In this document: positions 14,310 to 22,588 of the stretch, piece after piece
Position numbering within the stretch: position 1 is the stretch's first letter
Layout: every line of letters starts with the position of its first letter
Source: Pengzhenrongella sicca
GTDB lineage: Bacteria > Actinomycetota > Actinomycetes > Actinomycetales > Cellulomonadaceae
Length of the DNA stretch: 64,000 bases
Assembly (NCBI RefSeq): GCF_017569225.1
Contig: NZ_CP071868.1
Coordinates: 1,860,001 to 1,924,000 of the forward strand
Direction of reading: 5' to 3'
Translations under genes and position numbers: made by a program
Notes under the pieces: generated by a model
Told to the model about the DNA's origin: nothing
The model's input: only the letters and a program-made list of their open reading frames with translations
The model's database searches: none

Positions 14310-16676
14310 TCACCCGGCGCTGATGCGCAGGCTCGTAACGGACCACCGCGGCACGACGAGCTCGAGCCCGTCGATCCCCGCGAGGTGCCCGTCCCGGCGT
14401 GCGAGGGCGGACGGCTCGAAGGGCGCGCCCGCGTCGGGATCGGAGCCGGCGAGCACCGTGACCGCGGCCGTGATCGACCCGGCCAGGCCCGCCACGGACA
14501 CTCGGGCCGTGCGGTCGAGGTCGCTGCCGTTCACGAGGGTCACGACGGTCTCGGCCGCGACGGTCCCGGCCGCGCTCCCGACCGTCCGGGCGGTCGCGCC
14601 GACGACGACCTCGGGCCAGTCGCGCCGGTCGTCCGCGTGGTCGTGCACCACGACGCCGTCGTGATGCACCACGACCCGGGACCCGGCCCGCTCGATCTCG
14701 ATGCGCCGCGGGACCCCGGTCTGCACGCCGGCGAAGGGGTAGGGGCCGTCGACCTCGTCGCCAAGGCCGTCGTCGGAGCGCGACCAGATGAGCGACTTGT
14801 TGCCCCAGCTGCCGACGACGACCTCGTGGGTCGTGCGCGCAGGCCCGCCCAGGCGTACCTGGAAGCCCTCCGTGCCGGCCTCGCGGGTCGCGGTCAGCGC
14901 CAGCCGCGCGGTCGCGGCCGGCACGGGCAGGGTCGCGGTCGGGCGCTCGTCGTCGACGACGACGTCCGGCAGGCTCGCGCCGTCGGCCTCGATCTGGGTG
15001 AAGCGGACGCGGGCACCGGGGCAGGTCAGCGTGGCCGGACCGAGCCGCGGCTCGGGCTGGCTCCCGTGGGTCGCCCCGGTTACCCGCACCTCGAGCACCT
15101 GCTGGCCGCGCGCCTGCGCGAACAGCTGGTGCACGTCGTAGGCGGCGGACCCGAGCACGGCGTCGTCGGTGAAGTAGATCAGGTCGGGCGTCCACTGGCT
15201 GCTGCCCACCCGGGCGAGCAGCGGCGCGTAGGACGCCATGCGGACGATGTCGGCGTTGCGCTCGAGCGCGACCATGTAGCCCGCCTCGGCGATCGCGGAG
15301 CGGACCGTGGAGCTGCGGGCGGCCCATTCGCCGAGGTAGACCGCCGGCCCGGTGCGTGGGTACGCGTCGTAGCGCTCGTGGTTCTGCCACAGCCACCGCG
15401 GGGTGCGGTAGCCGTGCTCGTCGACGAGGTCGATGCCCTCCCGGCGGGCGAGCTCCCAGCCGGCCTCGAAGTCGAGCCCGAAGGGCAGCGGCCCCGCGGT
15501 GCCGATCAGCTCGATCTCCGGGTGCGCCGCGCGCAGCGCCGCGCTCAGCTGGATGAACCGTTCGGTGAACTGCGCGTCGATGACGTCCTCGTTGCCCAGG
15601 CCGATCATCCGCATCCCGAAGGGCTCGGGGTGGCCCGCCGCCGCGCGCACCTCGCCCCAGCGGGTGTCCGGGGCACCGTTGGCGTACTCGACCAGGTCGA
15701 CGACGTCCTGCACGTACTGCGGCATCCGGCCGGCCGGGATGGCCTGCGGCCCGCCGGGCACGTTCTGGCAGCACACGCCGGCGGCCACGATCGGCACGGG
15801 AGTCGCGCCGAGCTCCTCGCAGAGCAGGAAGTACTCGTGGTACCCGATCGCCATCGACTGGTGGTAGCCCCAGGTGTTGGGCAGCGGGCGGCGCTGCGCG
15901 CGCGGGCCGATGGTCGTCTTCCAGTGGTACATGTTGTCCAGGCCGAAGCCGTGCACCAGGCAGCCGCCCGGGAAACGGACGAACGCGGGACGGAGCTGGC
16001 GCAGGGCCTCGACGAGGTCGCGCCGGAAGAGCTCGGGCCGGCCTGCCGCGTCCAGGGGGCGCAGCTCGACCAGGTCCACGTCGACCCGGCCCGAGCGCGC
16101 CTCGAGGACGAGCTGCATGCGCGACGCCTGCGGCGGGTGCAGCCGCGCGCCGACCGGGTGCCATGCGCCGTCGGGCACCAGCGCGAGCTCGTTGGGCGCG
16201 GCGGCCGCCCCGCCGACCGGGCCCAGCCCCGCCGCGAGGCGCGCCCCGGCGTCGCGGGTGCGGGCCATCAGCTGCAGGTCGAACGCGGCGGCCGGCACGG
16301 GCATGCCGTCGGCGCCGTAGCCGCCGTTGACGAGCCGCGCCACTCCCGCGCCGGGCCGCAGGCTCGCGTACGCGGCGTTCGCCGAGCTCACGGGGTCGGC
16401 GCTGCCGACGTGCACCTGTCCCGACCGGCCCGACCCGCCCGACCCTCCCGACTCGCCCGACCCCTTCGCCCCGACCGACCAGCCCGTCAGCGGACCCCAA
16501 CCGGGCCGGTCCGCCGGGCTCGCCTCGAAGTCACCGTTGCGCACCAGGTCGGCGTTCAGGCCGCCGTCGAGGGCGAAGTTGATGTCCTCGAGGAACAGGC
16601 CCCAGAGGTCGGGGCTGATCGCCCGCCCCGTCGGGGCGCCGACGACGATCTCCAGCGGGGCGAGGTCGTCGCTCAC
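14310..16676 (-). CDS. GH51-type alpha-L-arabinofuranosidase, long form with extra domains
   Basis: 788 residues, GTG overlapping the GH31 stop (GTGA). The N terminus GLFLEDINFALDGGLNADLV is typical of large GH51 enzymes and precedes a CBM4/9-like beta-sandwich (about residues 40-180). The TIM barrel shows VRFPGGCLVHGFGLDNMYHW, acid/base Glu in MIGLGNEDVIDAQF and nucleophile Glu in AVYLGEWAARSS. A C-terminal beta-sandwich includes an additional LamG-like stretch (SWGNKSLIWSRSDDGLGDEV, HHDGVVVHDHAD). A Gly/Ser linker near residue 75 comes from 9-bp DNA repeats. No signal peptide. It is last in the GH36-GH51-GH31-GH51 operon. Confidence 0.86.
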   Translation of the reverse strand: MSDDLAPLEIVVGAPTGRAISPDLWGLFLEDINFALDGGLNADLVRNGDFEASPADRPGWGPLTGWSVGAKGSGESGGSGGSGRSGQVHVGSADPVSSANAAYASLRPGAGVARLVNGGYGADGMPVPAAAFDLQLMARTRDAGARLAAGLGPVGGAAAAPNELALVPDGAWHPVGARLHPPQASRMQLVLEARSGRVDVDLVELRPLDAAGRPELFRRDLVEALRQLRPAFVRFPGGCLVHGFGLDNMYHWKTTIGPRAQRRPLPNTWGYHQSMAIGYHEYFLLCEELGATPVPIVAAGVCCQNVPGGPQAIPAGRMPQYVQDVVDLVEYANGAPDTRWGEVRAAAGHPEPFGMRMIGLGNEDVIDAQFTERFIQLSAALRAAHPEIELIGTAGPLPFGLDFEAGWELARREGIDLVDEHGYRTPRWLWQNHERYDAYPRTGPAVYLGEWAARSSTVRSAIAEAGYMVALERNADIVRMASYAPLLARVGSSQWTPDLIYFTDDAVLGSAAYDVHQLFAQARGQQVLEVRVTGATHGSQPEPRLGPATLTCPGARVRFTQIEADGASLPDVVVDDERPTATLPVPAATARLALTATREAGTEGFQVRLGGPARTTHEVVVGSWGNKSLIWSRSDDGLGDEVDGPYPFAGVQTGVPRRIEIERAGSRVVVHHDGVVVHDHADDRRDWPEVVVGATARTVGSAAGTVAAETVVTLVNGSDLDRTARVSVAGLAGSITAAVTVLAGSDPDAGAPFEPSALARRDGHLAGIDGLELVVPRWSVTSLRISAG
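16419..16463 (-). repeat. five 9-bp tandem repeats encoding a Gly/Ser linker
   Basis: Units related to GCCCGACCC on the plus strand repeat five times and encode a Gly/Ser-rich stretch within the N-terminal carbohydrate-binding region of the GH51-type enzyme. The frame is maintained whatever the copy number. Confidence 0.8.
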
Positions 16677-18721
16677 AGCTGGCCGACCAGGTGCGCGAGC
16701 CGCCCGTCCCGCGCGAACACGGGGATGACGTGCAGGGGCGCGTCGACCACGACGTCGGCGCCGCCGTCGTGCACGACGCCGGAGTGCAGCTCCGTCCAAC
16801 GGGCGCCGGCGGGCAGGTAGACCGACCGGCTGGTGGCGCCGGCCACCACCACGGGAGCGACGAGGAGGTCCGGCCCGTAGAGGTACTCGTCGAGGTCGCC
16901 CCAGCATCGCTCGTCGCCGGGGAACTCGTGGAACAGGCCGCGCATGACCGGCTGGCCGTCGGTGTGAGCCTGCCGCATGAGCTCGCGCGTGTAGTCCCGC
17001 AGGGCCTCGCGCAGGTGCAGGTAGCGCTCCAGGATCCCGTAGACCTCCGGGCCGAACGACCACACCTCGTTGGGCGCGCCGCTGGGCTGGCGGGGCGTCC
17101 CGTCGGCGGCGATCGGGGTGGTCTCGGGCAGCCGCGTGCCGTGCATGCGCATCACGGGCATGAACGTGGCCGCCTGGAACCACCGCACCAGCAGCTCGTG
17201 GAAGGCCGGGTCGTCGGTGCGCGCGCCCCAGAACCCGCCGATGTCGGTGGTGAACCACGGGATGCCGGCGGCGCCGACGTGCACGCCGGCGGTCAGCTGG
17301 CGGCGCAGGCTGTCGAACGACGAGCCGATGTCTCCGGACCACATGAGCGCGCCGTAGCGCTGGGATCCGGCCCACGCGCAACGCACCAGGTTGACGACGT
17401 CCTCGACGCCGTCGGCGCGCTGGCCGTCGTAGAACGCGCGCGAGAAGTGCTGCGGGTAGAGGTTGGCGACCTCGTCGCCCTGGCCAGCGTGGAAGCGCCA
17501 CGCGTCCCAGTCCTGCTTGCCGAACTCCGGCTCGGCCTCGTCGAGCCAGAACAACCGGATCCCGTACCTGGCGTAACCCTCCCGGCACTGCTCCCACAGG
17601 AACTCGCGGGCCTGCGGGTTGGTGGTGTCGACGAACCGGCTGGGCCCGCCGAACCACATCTGGACGTCGATGCCGCGGTTGGTCGCCACCAGCAGGTTGC
17701 GGCGGTCCATCTCGGCGAAGTTCGCCGAGTCCAGCGCGACCTGCGGCCACACCGACACCATCAGCTCGACCCCCAGCTCGCGGAGCTCGTCGACCATTCC
17801 CTGCGGGTCGGGCCAGAACTCCTCCTCGAAGCGGAAGTCGCCCATGTGCGGCCAGTGGAAGAAGTCCGCGACGATCACGTCCAGGGGCAGCCCGCGGCGC
17901 CGATGCTCGCGGGCGACCTCGAGCAGCTCCTCCTGGCTGGAGTAGCGCAGCTTGCACTGCCAGTAGCCCAGGCCGAGCTCCGGCATCATCGGGACGTGGC
18001 CGGTCGCGTCGGCGTAGTGGCGCGCGACGTCGGCCGGGGTGGCGCCGGCGGTGACCCAGTAGTCGATCTGCCGGGTGGCGTTGGACTCCCATTCGGTGCG
18101 GTTCGCCCCGAACGTGGCGCGCCCGATCGAGGGGTCGTGCCAGAGGAAGCCGTAGCCGGCCGTCGAGGTGACGAACGGGACGCTCGCCTGGCAGTTGCGC
18201 TGGGCGAGCTCGAACGTCGACCCCTTCAGGTCGGTGCTGAGCTGCTGGTACACGCCGAGGCCCGCAAGGTGCTCGTCGGCCGCGGCCAGCGACAGCGTCG
18301 TGCGATACACCCCGCCGGGCAGCGCGCGGTACCGGCGCGGGTCCGGCTTCGCGGCGCCGTCTGCCACCACCTCCTGCAGCAGCAGCCGCCCATCGGCGTC
18401 GTAGAACGCCAGCCGGCAGTCGTGCCGCAGCCCGCCGGCCTGCCAGTCCTTGCCGGACGAGGCGCGGGCGACCACGTGGAGGCCGCCATTGACCAGGGTC
18501 GCGACGTCGCCGTCGACGTCGATGCGCAGCGCCTCGGGGTCGTTCGCGGCGGGCAGCAACGCCCAGTCGGTGTCCGCGATCTGGCCCATGCTGCACCGGA
18601 CGCGCACCGAGTCCGGTCCCCAGGGCTCGATGGCGATCGTCTCACCCCCGCCCGTCCAGGTCAGGCGGCCGTCGGCCACCCGGAACGGGGTCGGTGCCTG
18701 GGGCAGGGCGCTCTCGGTCAT
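16673..18721 (-). CDS. GH31 family glycosidase, candidate alpha-xylosidase
   Basis: 682 residues. The N-terminal galactose-mutarotase-like domain is followed by the GH31 barrel: nucleophile Asp in YGIRLFWLDEAEPEFG, acid/base Asp in YGALMWSGDIGSSFDSL, and LGYWQCKLRYSSQEELLEVA, VIVADFFHWPHMGDFRF and PEVYGILERYLHLREALRDY. The LDEAEPE motif differs from the usual D(M/F)(N/G)E of alpha-glucosidases and of YicI, so the subgroup is uncertain. Together with GH39, GH51 and GH95 an alpha-xylosidase role is favoured (inference). Cytoplasmic; 24 bases after the second GH51 gene and overlapping the next. Confidence 0.85.
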   Translation of the reverse strand: MTESALPQAPTPFRVADGRLTWTGGGETIAIEPWGPDSVRVRCSMGQIADTDWALLPAANDPEALRIDVDGDVATLVNGGLHVVARASSGKDWQAGGLRHDCRLAFYDADGRLLLQEVVADGAAKPDPRRYRALPGGVYRTTLSLAAADEHLAGLGVYQQLSTDLKGSTFELAQRNCQASVPFVTSTAGYGFLWHDPSIGRATFGANRTEWESNATRQIDYWVTAGATPADVARHYADATGHVPMMPELGLGYWQCKLRYSSQEELLEVAREHRRRGLPLDVIVADFFHWPHMGDFRFEEEFWPDPQGMVDELRELGVELMVSVWPQVALDSANFAEMDRRNLLVATNRGIDVQMWFGGPSRFVDTTNPQAREFLWEQCREGYARYGIRLFWLDEAEPEFGKQDWDAWRFHAGQGDEVANLYPQHFSRAFYDGQRADGVEDVVNLVRCAWAGSQRYGALMWSGDIGSSFDSLRRQLTAGVHVGAAGIPWFTTDIGGFWGARTDDPAFHELLVRWFQAATFMPVMRMHGTRLPETTPIAADGTPRQPSGAPNEVWSFGPEVYGILERYLHLREALRDYTRELMRQAHTDGQPVMRGLFHEFPGDERCWGDLDEYLYGPDLLVAPVVVAGATSRSVYLPAGARWTELHSGVVHDGGADVVVDAPLHVIPVFARDGRLAHLVGQL

Positions 18722-18745
18722 CTCGGCTGGTCCTTCGTGGCGGGG

Positions 18746-20266
18746 TCAGGCGGGCTGGATGGTCGCGGACACGGTCGCGAACGAGTGCGGCGGCAGCGTC
18801 AGGCGCAGCCCGGTCGGCGTCTGCTCGAGCTGCTCGAGGTCCACCGGCCGCACGGTGTCCGGCGCGTCGGGCCGGTTGTGGGCGCTCGCGGTCGCGGCCG
18901 TCAGCAGCCGGCCGGTGGCGCCGGCGAGCGTGGCGCCACGGATCACCACGTCGACCTGCCGGGGCGTGTCGAGGTCGACGTTGGTGACCGAGATCAGCAC
19001 GGCGCCGTCCTTCGTGCTCGCGGACGCGGAGACCACGGGCACGTCCTGGCCGTCCGCGGTGTGCGACGGCCCGGACACGTGGGTCGGCAGGGCCGTGGCG
19101 TCGTGGTGGCCCTTGTTCATCTCGAAGACGTGGAACGTGGGGGTGCGCACCATGGGCCCGCCGTCGGGGTCCGTGAGCAGCATGGCCTGCAGGACGTTGA
19201 CGGTCTGGGCGATGTTGGCCATCGTCAGGCGGTCGGCGAACTGGTGGAAGACGTCGAAGTGCCAGGCCGCGACCATCGCGTCGCGCAGGGTGTTCTGCTG
19301 GAACAGGAACCCGGGGTTGGTGCCCGGCTCGACGTCCCACCAGGTGCCCCACTCGTCGAGCACCATCCCGTACGTCTTGGCGGGGTCGTAGACGTCCATC
19401 ACGGCGGCGTGCGCGCGCAGCAGCTCCTCGATGCCCTGGGCAGCGACGATCGTGCGCCAGTACGCGTCGGGGTCGAACTGCGTCGCGCTGCCCTTGGCCG
19501 TCCAGGTGCCGCCGATCGTGTAGTAATGCACCGACACGGCCTCCCACGGCACCTCGGCGAACGGGTGGGCGCCGATCTCGGGGATCACCTTCATGAGGGT
19601 CTCGGTCCAGTGCACGTCGGCGCCGTCGGCCCCGGCCGCCACGCGGTACAGCGGCGTCTCGTTGCCGCTGCGGCAGAACGTGCCGAACTGCCGCGCGAGG
19701 TCGGCGTAGGACTCGGAACGCATGTTGCCGCCGCAGCCCCACGACTCGTTGCCCAGCCCCCAGAACCGGACGATCCACGGCTCGTCGCGCCCGTGCGCCC
19801 GGCGCAGGTCCGCCATGGGCGACCGGCCGGCGCCCGTGAGGTACTCCACCCAGTCGGACATCTCCTCGACCGTGCCGGAGCCGATGTTCCCGGACACGTA
19901 CGCGTCGGCGCCCAGCAGCTCGCACAGCGCCATGAACTCGTGCGTGCCGAAGGCGTTGTCCTCCAGCGTGCCGCCCCACAGCGTGTTGATCAGCGCGGGG
20001 CGATCGGCCCGAGGCCCGACGCCGGCGCGCCAGTGGTACCGGTCGGCGAAGCAGCCGCCCGGCCAGCGCAGGTTCGGCACGTCGAGCTCGCGGAGCGCCT
20101 CGACCACGTCGAGCCGGATCCCGCCGACGTTCGGCACGGGCGAGTCCTCGCCGACCCACATCCCGTCGTAGATGCCGCGCCCCAGGTGCTCCGCGAAGTG
20201 GCCGTACAGGTGCCGGCTGATCGTGGGTCCGGGGCGGTCGGCGTCGATGGTGATGACTGCGGTCAC
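18746..20266 (-). CDS. abfA: GH51 alpha-L-arabinofuranosidase
   Basis: 506 residues, the canonical GH51 length, from a GTG that overlaps the GH36 stop and follows AAAGGAGCAACCC. Signatures: ISRHLYGHFAEHLGRGIYDG, LRWPGGCFADRYHWRAGVGP, acid/base Glu in WGLGNESWGCGGNM, nucleophile Glu in GMVLDEWGTWWDVEPG, and HVFEMNKGHHDA near the C-terminal sandwich. The enzyme removes terminal alpha-L-arabinofuranosyl side groups from arabinoxylan or arabinan oligosaccharides (well-established family activity). No secretion signal; cytoplasmic. Confidence 0.92.
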   Translation of the reverse strand: MTAVITIDADRPGPTISRHLYGHFAEHLGRGIYDGMWVGEDSPVPNVGGIRLDVVEALRELDVPNLRWPGGCFADRYHWRAGVGPRADRPALINTLWGGTLEDNAFGTHEFMALCELLGADAYVSGNIGSGTVEEMSDWVEYLTGAGRSPMADLRRAHGRDEPWIVRFWGLGNESWGCGGNMRSESYADLARQFGTFCRSGNETPLYRVAAGADGADVHWTETLMKVIPEIGAHPFAEVPWEAVSVHYYTIGGTWTAKGSATQFDPDAYWRTIVAAQGIEELLRAHAAVMDVYDPAKTYGMVLDEWGTWWDVEPGTNPGFLFQQNTLRDAMVAAWHFDVFHQFADRLTMANIAQTVNVLQAMLLTDPDGGPMVRTPTFHVFEMNKGHHDATALPTHVSGPSHTADGQDVPVVSASASTKDGAVLISVTNVDLDTPRQVDVVIRGATLAGATGRLLTAATASAHNRPDAPDTVRPVDLEQLEQTPTGLRLTLPPHSFATVSATIQPA

Positions 20267-22494
20267 GGGTTGCTCCTTTGAAGGGTGGTGCCGGCGTCCA
20301 CCGCGACCGCCCGGACCAGCAGGACGCGGTCGGGGTTGAAGGTGGGCAGGTCGAGGCCGGCGCGGCCGAGCACGTCGCCGGACAGCACGGTGGTGCCGGG
20401 CGCGTCCGCGGCTCCGCGCCCGAGCGCGGGCACGGTGCGCAGCCACAGCGGCTCGAGCCACCCGGGCCCCATCGTGGCGGGCCGTGCGGCCTCGAGCCGG
20501 TAGCGGCGGTCCGGCCGCAGGCCGGGCAGCCGCACGCGGCGCCGCGAGTCGGCCGACAGCGGTGGGGTCACGATCGTGTACAGGGCCTCGCCGCCGTCCG
20601 CCGCCACGACGCCGCGCAGCGTCGGCGCGTCGGGGTCCTCGTCGCCGCCGGTCACGACCCGGCCCGTGGAGATGAGGTCGCGGTGCACCTTGTAGTCGGC
20701 CACCCAGCGCGCGAGCTCGGCCCGGTCCGGCCCGCTCAGCTCCCGGACGTCGCACTCGATCCCGAAGTGCCCCAGGAACGCGATCGCGCACCGGGTGTGC
20801 AGGTCGTGGGTCCGGTTGGTCGCCGACGACGTGGCCGACGCGACGTGCGAGCCGAGCATCTCCGGCGGCACGAGCAGGCCCGTCCACCGCAGCATCCGGG
20901 ACCGCTCGAGCGGGTCGTGGTTGTCGGAGGTGTGGACGCGGTCCGTGCGCTGCAGGATGCCCAGGTCGACCCGGCCGCCGCCGGAGGCGCAGCTCTCGAT
21001 CTCGAGCGCCGGGTGGGCGGCGCGCAGCTCGTCCAGCAGCCGGTAGACCGACAGGGTCTGCTCATGCACGGCCGCGGCGCCCGAGCCCGGGTGGCCGGCG
21101 TCGACGAGGTCCCGGTTGTGGTCCCATTTGAGGTACGTCAGCTCGAGGTCGCGGACCAGCTCGTCGAGCGCGGCCAGGATGTGGGCGAAGGCGTCCGGGT
21201 TGGTCAGGTCGAGCACCTGCTGGTGGCGCACCCGCGCCGGCAGGTCCGGCCCCGCGCGCAGGATCCAGTCCGGGTGCGCGCGCGCCAGGTCGGAGTCCTC
21301 GTTGATCATCTCGGGCTCGACCCACAGGCCCAGCTCCATCCCCAGGGAGCGGACGTGCCGCGCGAACGGCGCCAGGCCCTCGGGCCACACGGCCGGGTCC
21401 GGGGTCCAGTCGCCCAGCCCGGCGCGGTCGTGGCGCCGCCCGCGGAACCAGCCGTCGTCGATCACGAACCGTTCGACGCCGAGCTCGGCGGCCGTCGAGG
21501 CGAATGCGTCGAGGGTCGCGCGGTCCTGGTCGAACAGGACGGCCTCCCAGATGTTCAGGGTCACCGGGCGCGGCCGCGCGCTCGAGCGGGACAGGCCGCG
21601 GAGCAGGCGGTGGTACCGGTCGGCGGCGGCGTCCAGGCCGTCGCCGTAGCTGCCGTAGACCCAGGGGGAGGAGTACTCCCGCCCGGTCGCGAGCCGGACC
21701 TCGCCGGGCAGGAGCAGCTCCCCGCCCCGGAACGCGAGGTAGCCGTCGGACCGCTCGACCGCGTGCTCGTGGTTGCCCCCGATCCCGACGTGGCACAGCC
21801 ACACCTGCCCGCTCCGGCTGTCGAAGCCGGGGGTGCCGAGCGCGATCGTGCCCGTGGCGTCCAGGCCGGTCCGCCCGCGGCGCGACTCGCGCGCATGCGT
21901 GCCGACGACCACCGGGTGGCGCTGCGGCACCTTCTCGGTGCCCCACCGCCCGGCGAAGTCGAGGACCTCGCGCGCGGCGGTCGGGACGGCCAGCGCGAGG
22001 GACACGCCGCCGACCTCGAGCGGCTCGGCGGAGCCGCTGTCGTTGCGCACGATCGCGCGCGTGCGCAGCAGCCCGGCGTCGGTGAGAGCGATCTCGAGCA
22101 CGAGGGTGACCTCGGCGGCGTCGTCGCGCGCCAGGACGCACACCGTCCCGGCGCCCGACTGGACCACCTGCCCGGCGGCGACCTCGCGGCCGTCCAGCTC
22201 GACGCCGTCGACGGCGAGCCGCGGCGACCAGGACGCCCCGCCGCGATGCATCGCGACCCCGGGCCGGCCGCCCCAGCCGAAGGTGTGCTCGGGCAGCAGG
22301 CTCGGCTCGTACGGCACGTCGGAGGCGCCGTCGATGCCGGTGCGTCCGGACGATGCGGCGAGCACCCGCAGGTCCTCGTCGGTGGCGACCAGGCGGTCGC
22401 CCCAGTAGGTGATTATGGGGAGCCGCACGCCGTCGATCGTGAGCAGGACCGACACGTCGTCGGCGGACAGCGCGATGATGCGAGCAGCGTTCAT
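20263..22494 (-). CDS. GH36 alpha-galactosidase
   Basis: 743 residues, normal for GH36 group I. The barrel shows FVIDDGWFRGRRHDRAGLGD, GLWVEPEMINEDSDL, nucleophile Asp in LTYLKWDHNRDLVDAG, the ligand motif IESCASGGGRVDLG and acid/base Asp in VHTSDNHDPLER. A large N-terminal beta-sandwich and a C-terminal sandwich complete it. It cleaves terminal alpha-D-galactosyl residues. First gene of the minus-strand operon; its promoter shares the intergenic region with the divergent GH127 operon and LacI operator 3. No signal peptide. Confidence 0.92.
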   Translation of the reverse strand: MNAARIIALSADDVSVLLTIDGVRLPIITYWGDRLVATDEDLRVLAASSGRTGIDGASDVPYEPSLLPEHTFGWGGRPGVAMHRGGASWSPRLAVDGVELDGREVAAGQVVQSGAGTVCVLARDDAAEVTLVLEIALTDAGLLRTRAIVRNDSGSAEPLEVGGVSLALAVPTAAREVLDFAGRWGTEKVPQRHPVVVGTHARESRRGRTGLDATGTIALGTPGFDSRSGQVWLCHVGIGGNHEHAVERSDGYLAFRGGELLLPGEVRLATGREYSSPWVYGSYGDGLDAAADRYHRLLRGLSRSSARPRPVTLNIWEAVLFDQDRATLDAFASTAAELGVERFVIDDGWFRGRRHDRAGLGDWTPDPAVWPEGLAPFARHVRSLGMELGLWVEPEMINEDSDLARAHPDWILRAGPDLPARVRHQQVLDLTNPDAFAHILAALDELVRDLELTYLKWDHNRDLVDAGHPGSGAAAVHEQTLSVYRLLDELRAAHPALEIESCASGGGRVDLGILQRTDRVHTSDNHDPLERSRMLRWTGLLVPPEMLGSHVASATSSATNRTHDLHTRCAIAFLGHFGIECDVRELSGPDRAELARWVADYKVHRDLISTGRVVTGGDEDPDAPTLRGVVAADGGEALYTIVTPPLSADSRRRVRLPGLRPDRRYRLEAARPATMGPGWLEPLWLRTVPALGRGAADAPGTTVLSGDVLGRAGLDLPTFNPDRVLLVRAVAVDAGTTLQRSNP

Positions 22495-22525
22495 GGCCTC
22501 GGCTCCCCTGAGCGGCCGGCAGGGG

Positions 22526-22576
22526 TTGCCGATCCGTCGCTGGATGCTCCTAGACTACAGGGAGATCGATCTCTCG
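22526..22576. promoter_or_regulatory. divergent GH36/GH127 promoter region with LacI-type operator 3
   Basis: The palindrome AGGGAGATCGATCTCTCG (22559-22576) matches operators 1 and 2 at 16 of 18 positions. On the plus strand TTGCCG (22526-22531) and TAGACT (22551-22556) form a -35/-10 pair with a long 19-base spacer, putting +1 inside the operator. The complement offers an overlapping TAGTCT for the GH36 direction, so one operator may control both operons. Confidence 0.72.
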
Positions 22577-22588
22577 AGGGAAGAGGCA

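Noticed and set aside
13219-16500. Minus-strand frame of 1093 codons
   Set aside because: It overlaps the permease gene and the GH51-type gene in another frame; the GH51 frame carries all catalytic motifs.
14310-18596. Single fused 1428-residue protein
   Set aside because: The upstream 640 codons are a shadow of the GH31 gene; a GTG overlapping the GH31 stop gives a normal GH51 length.
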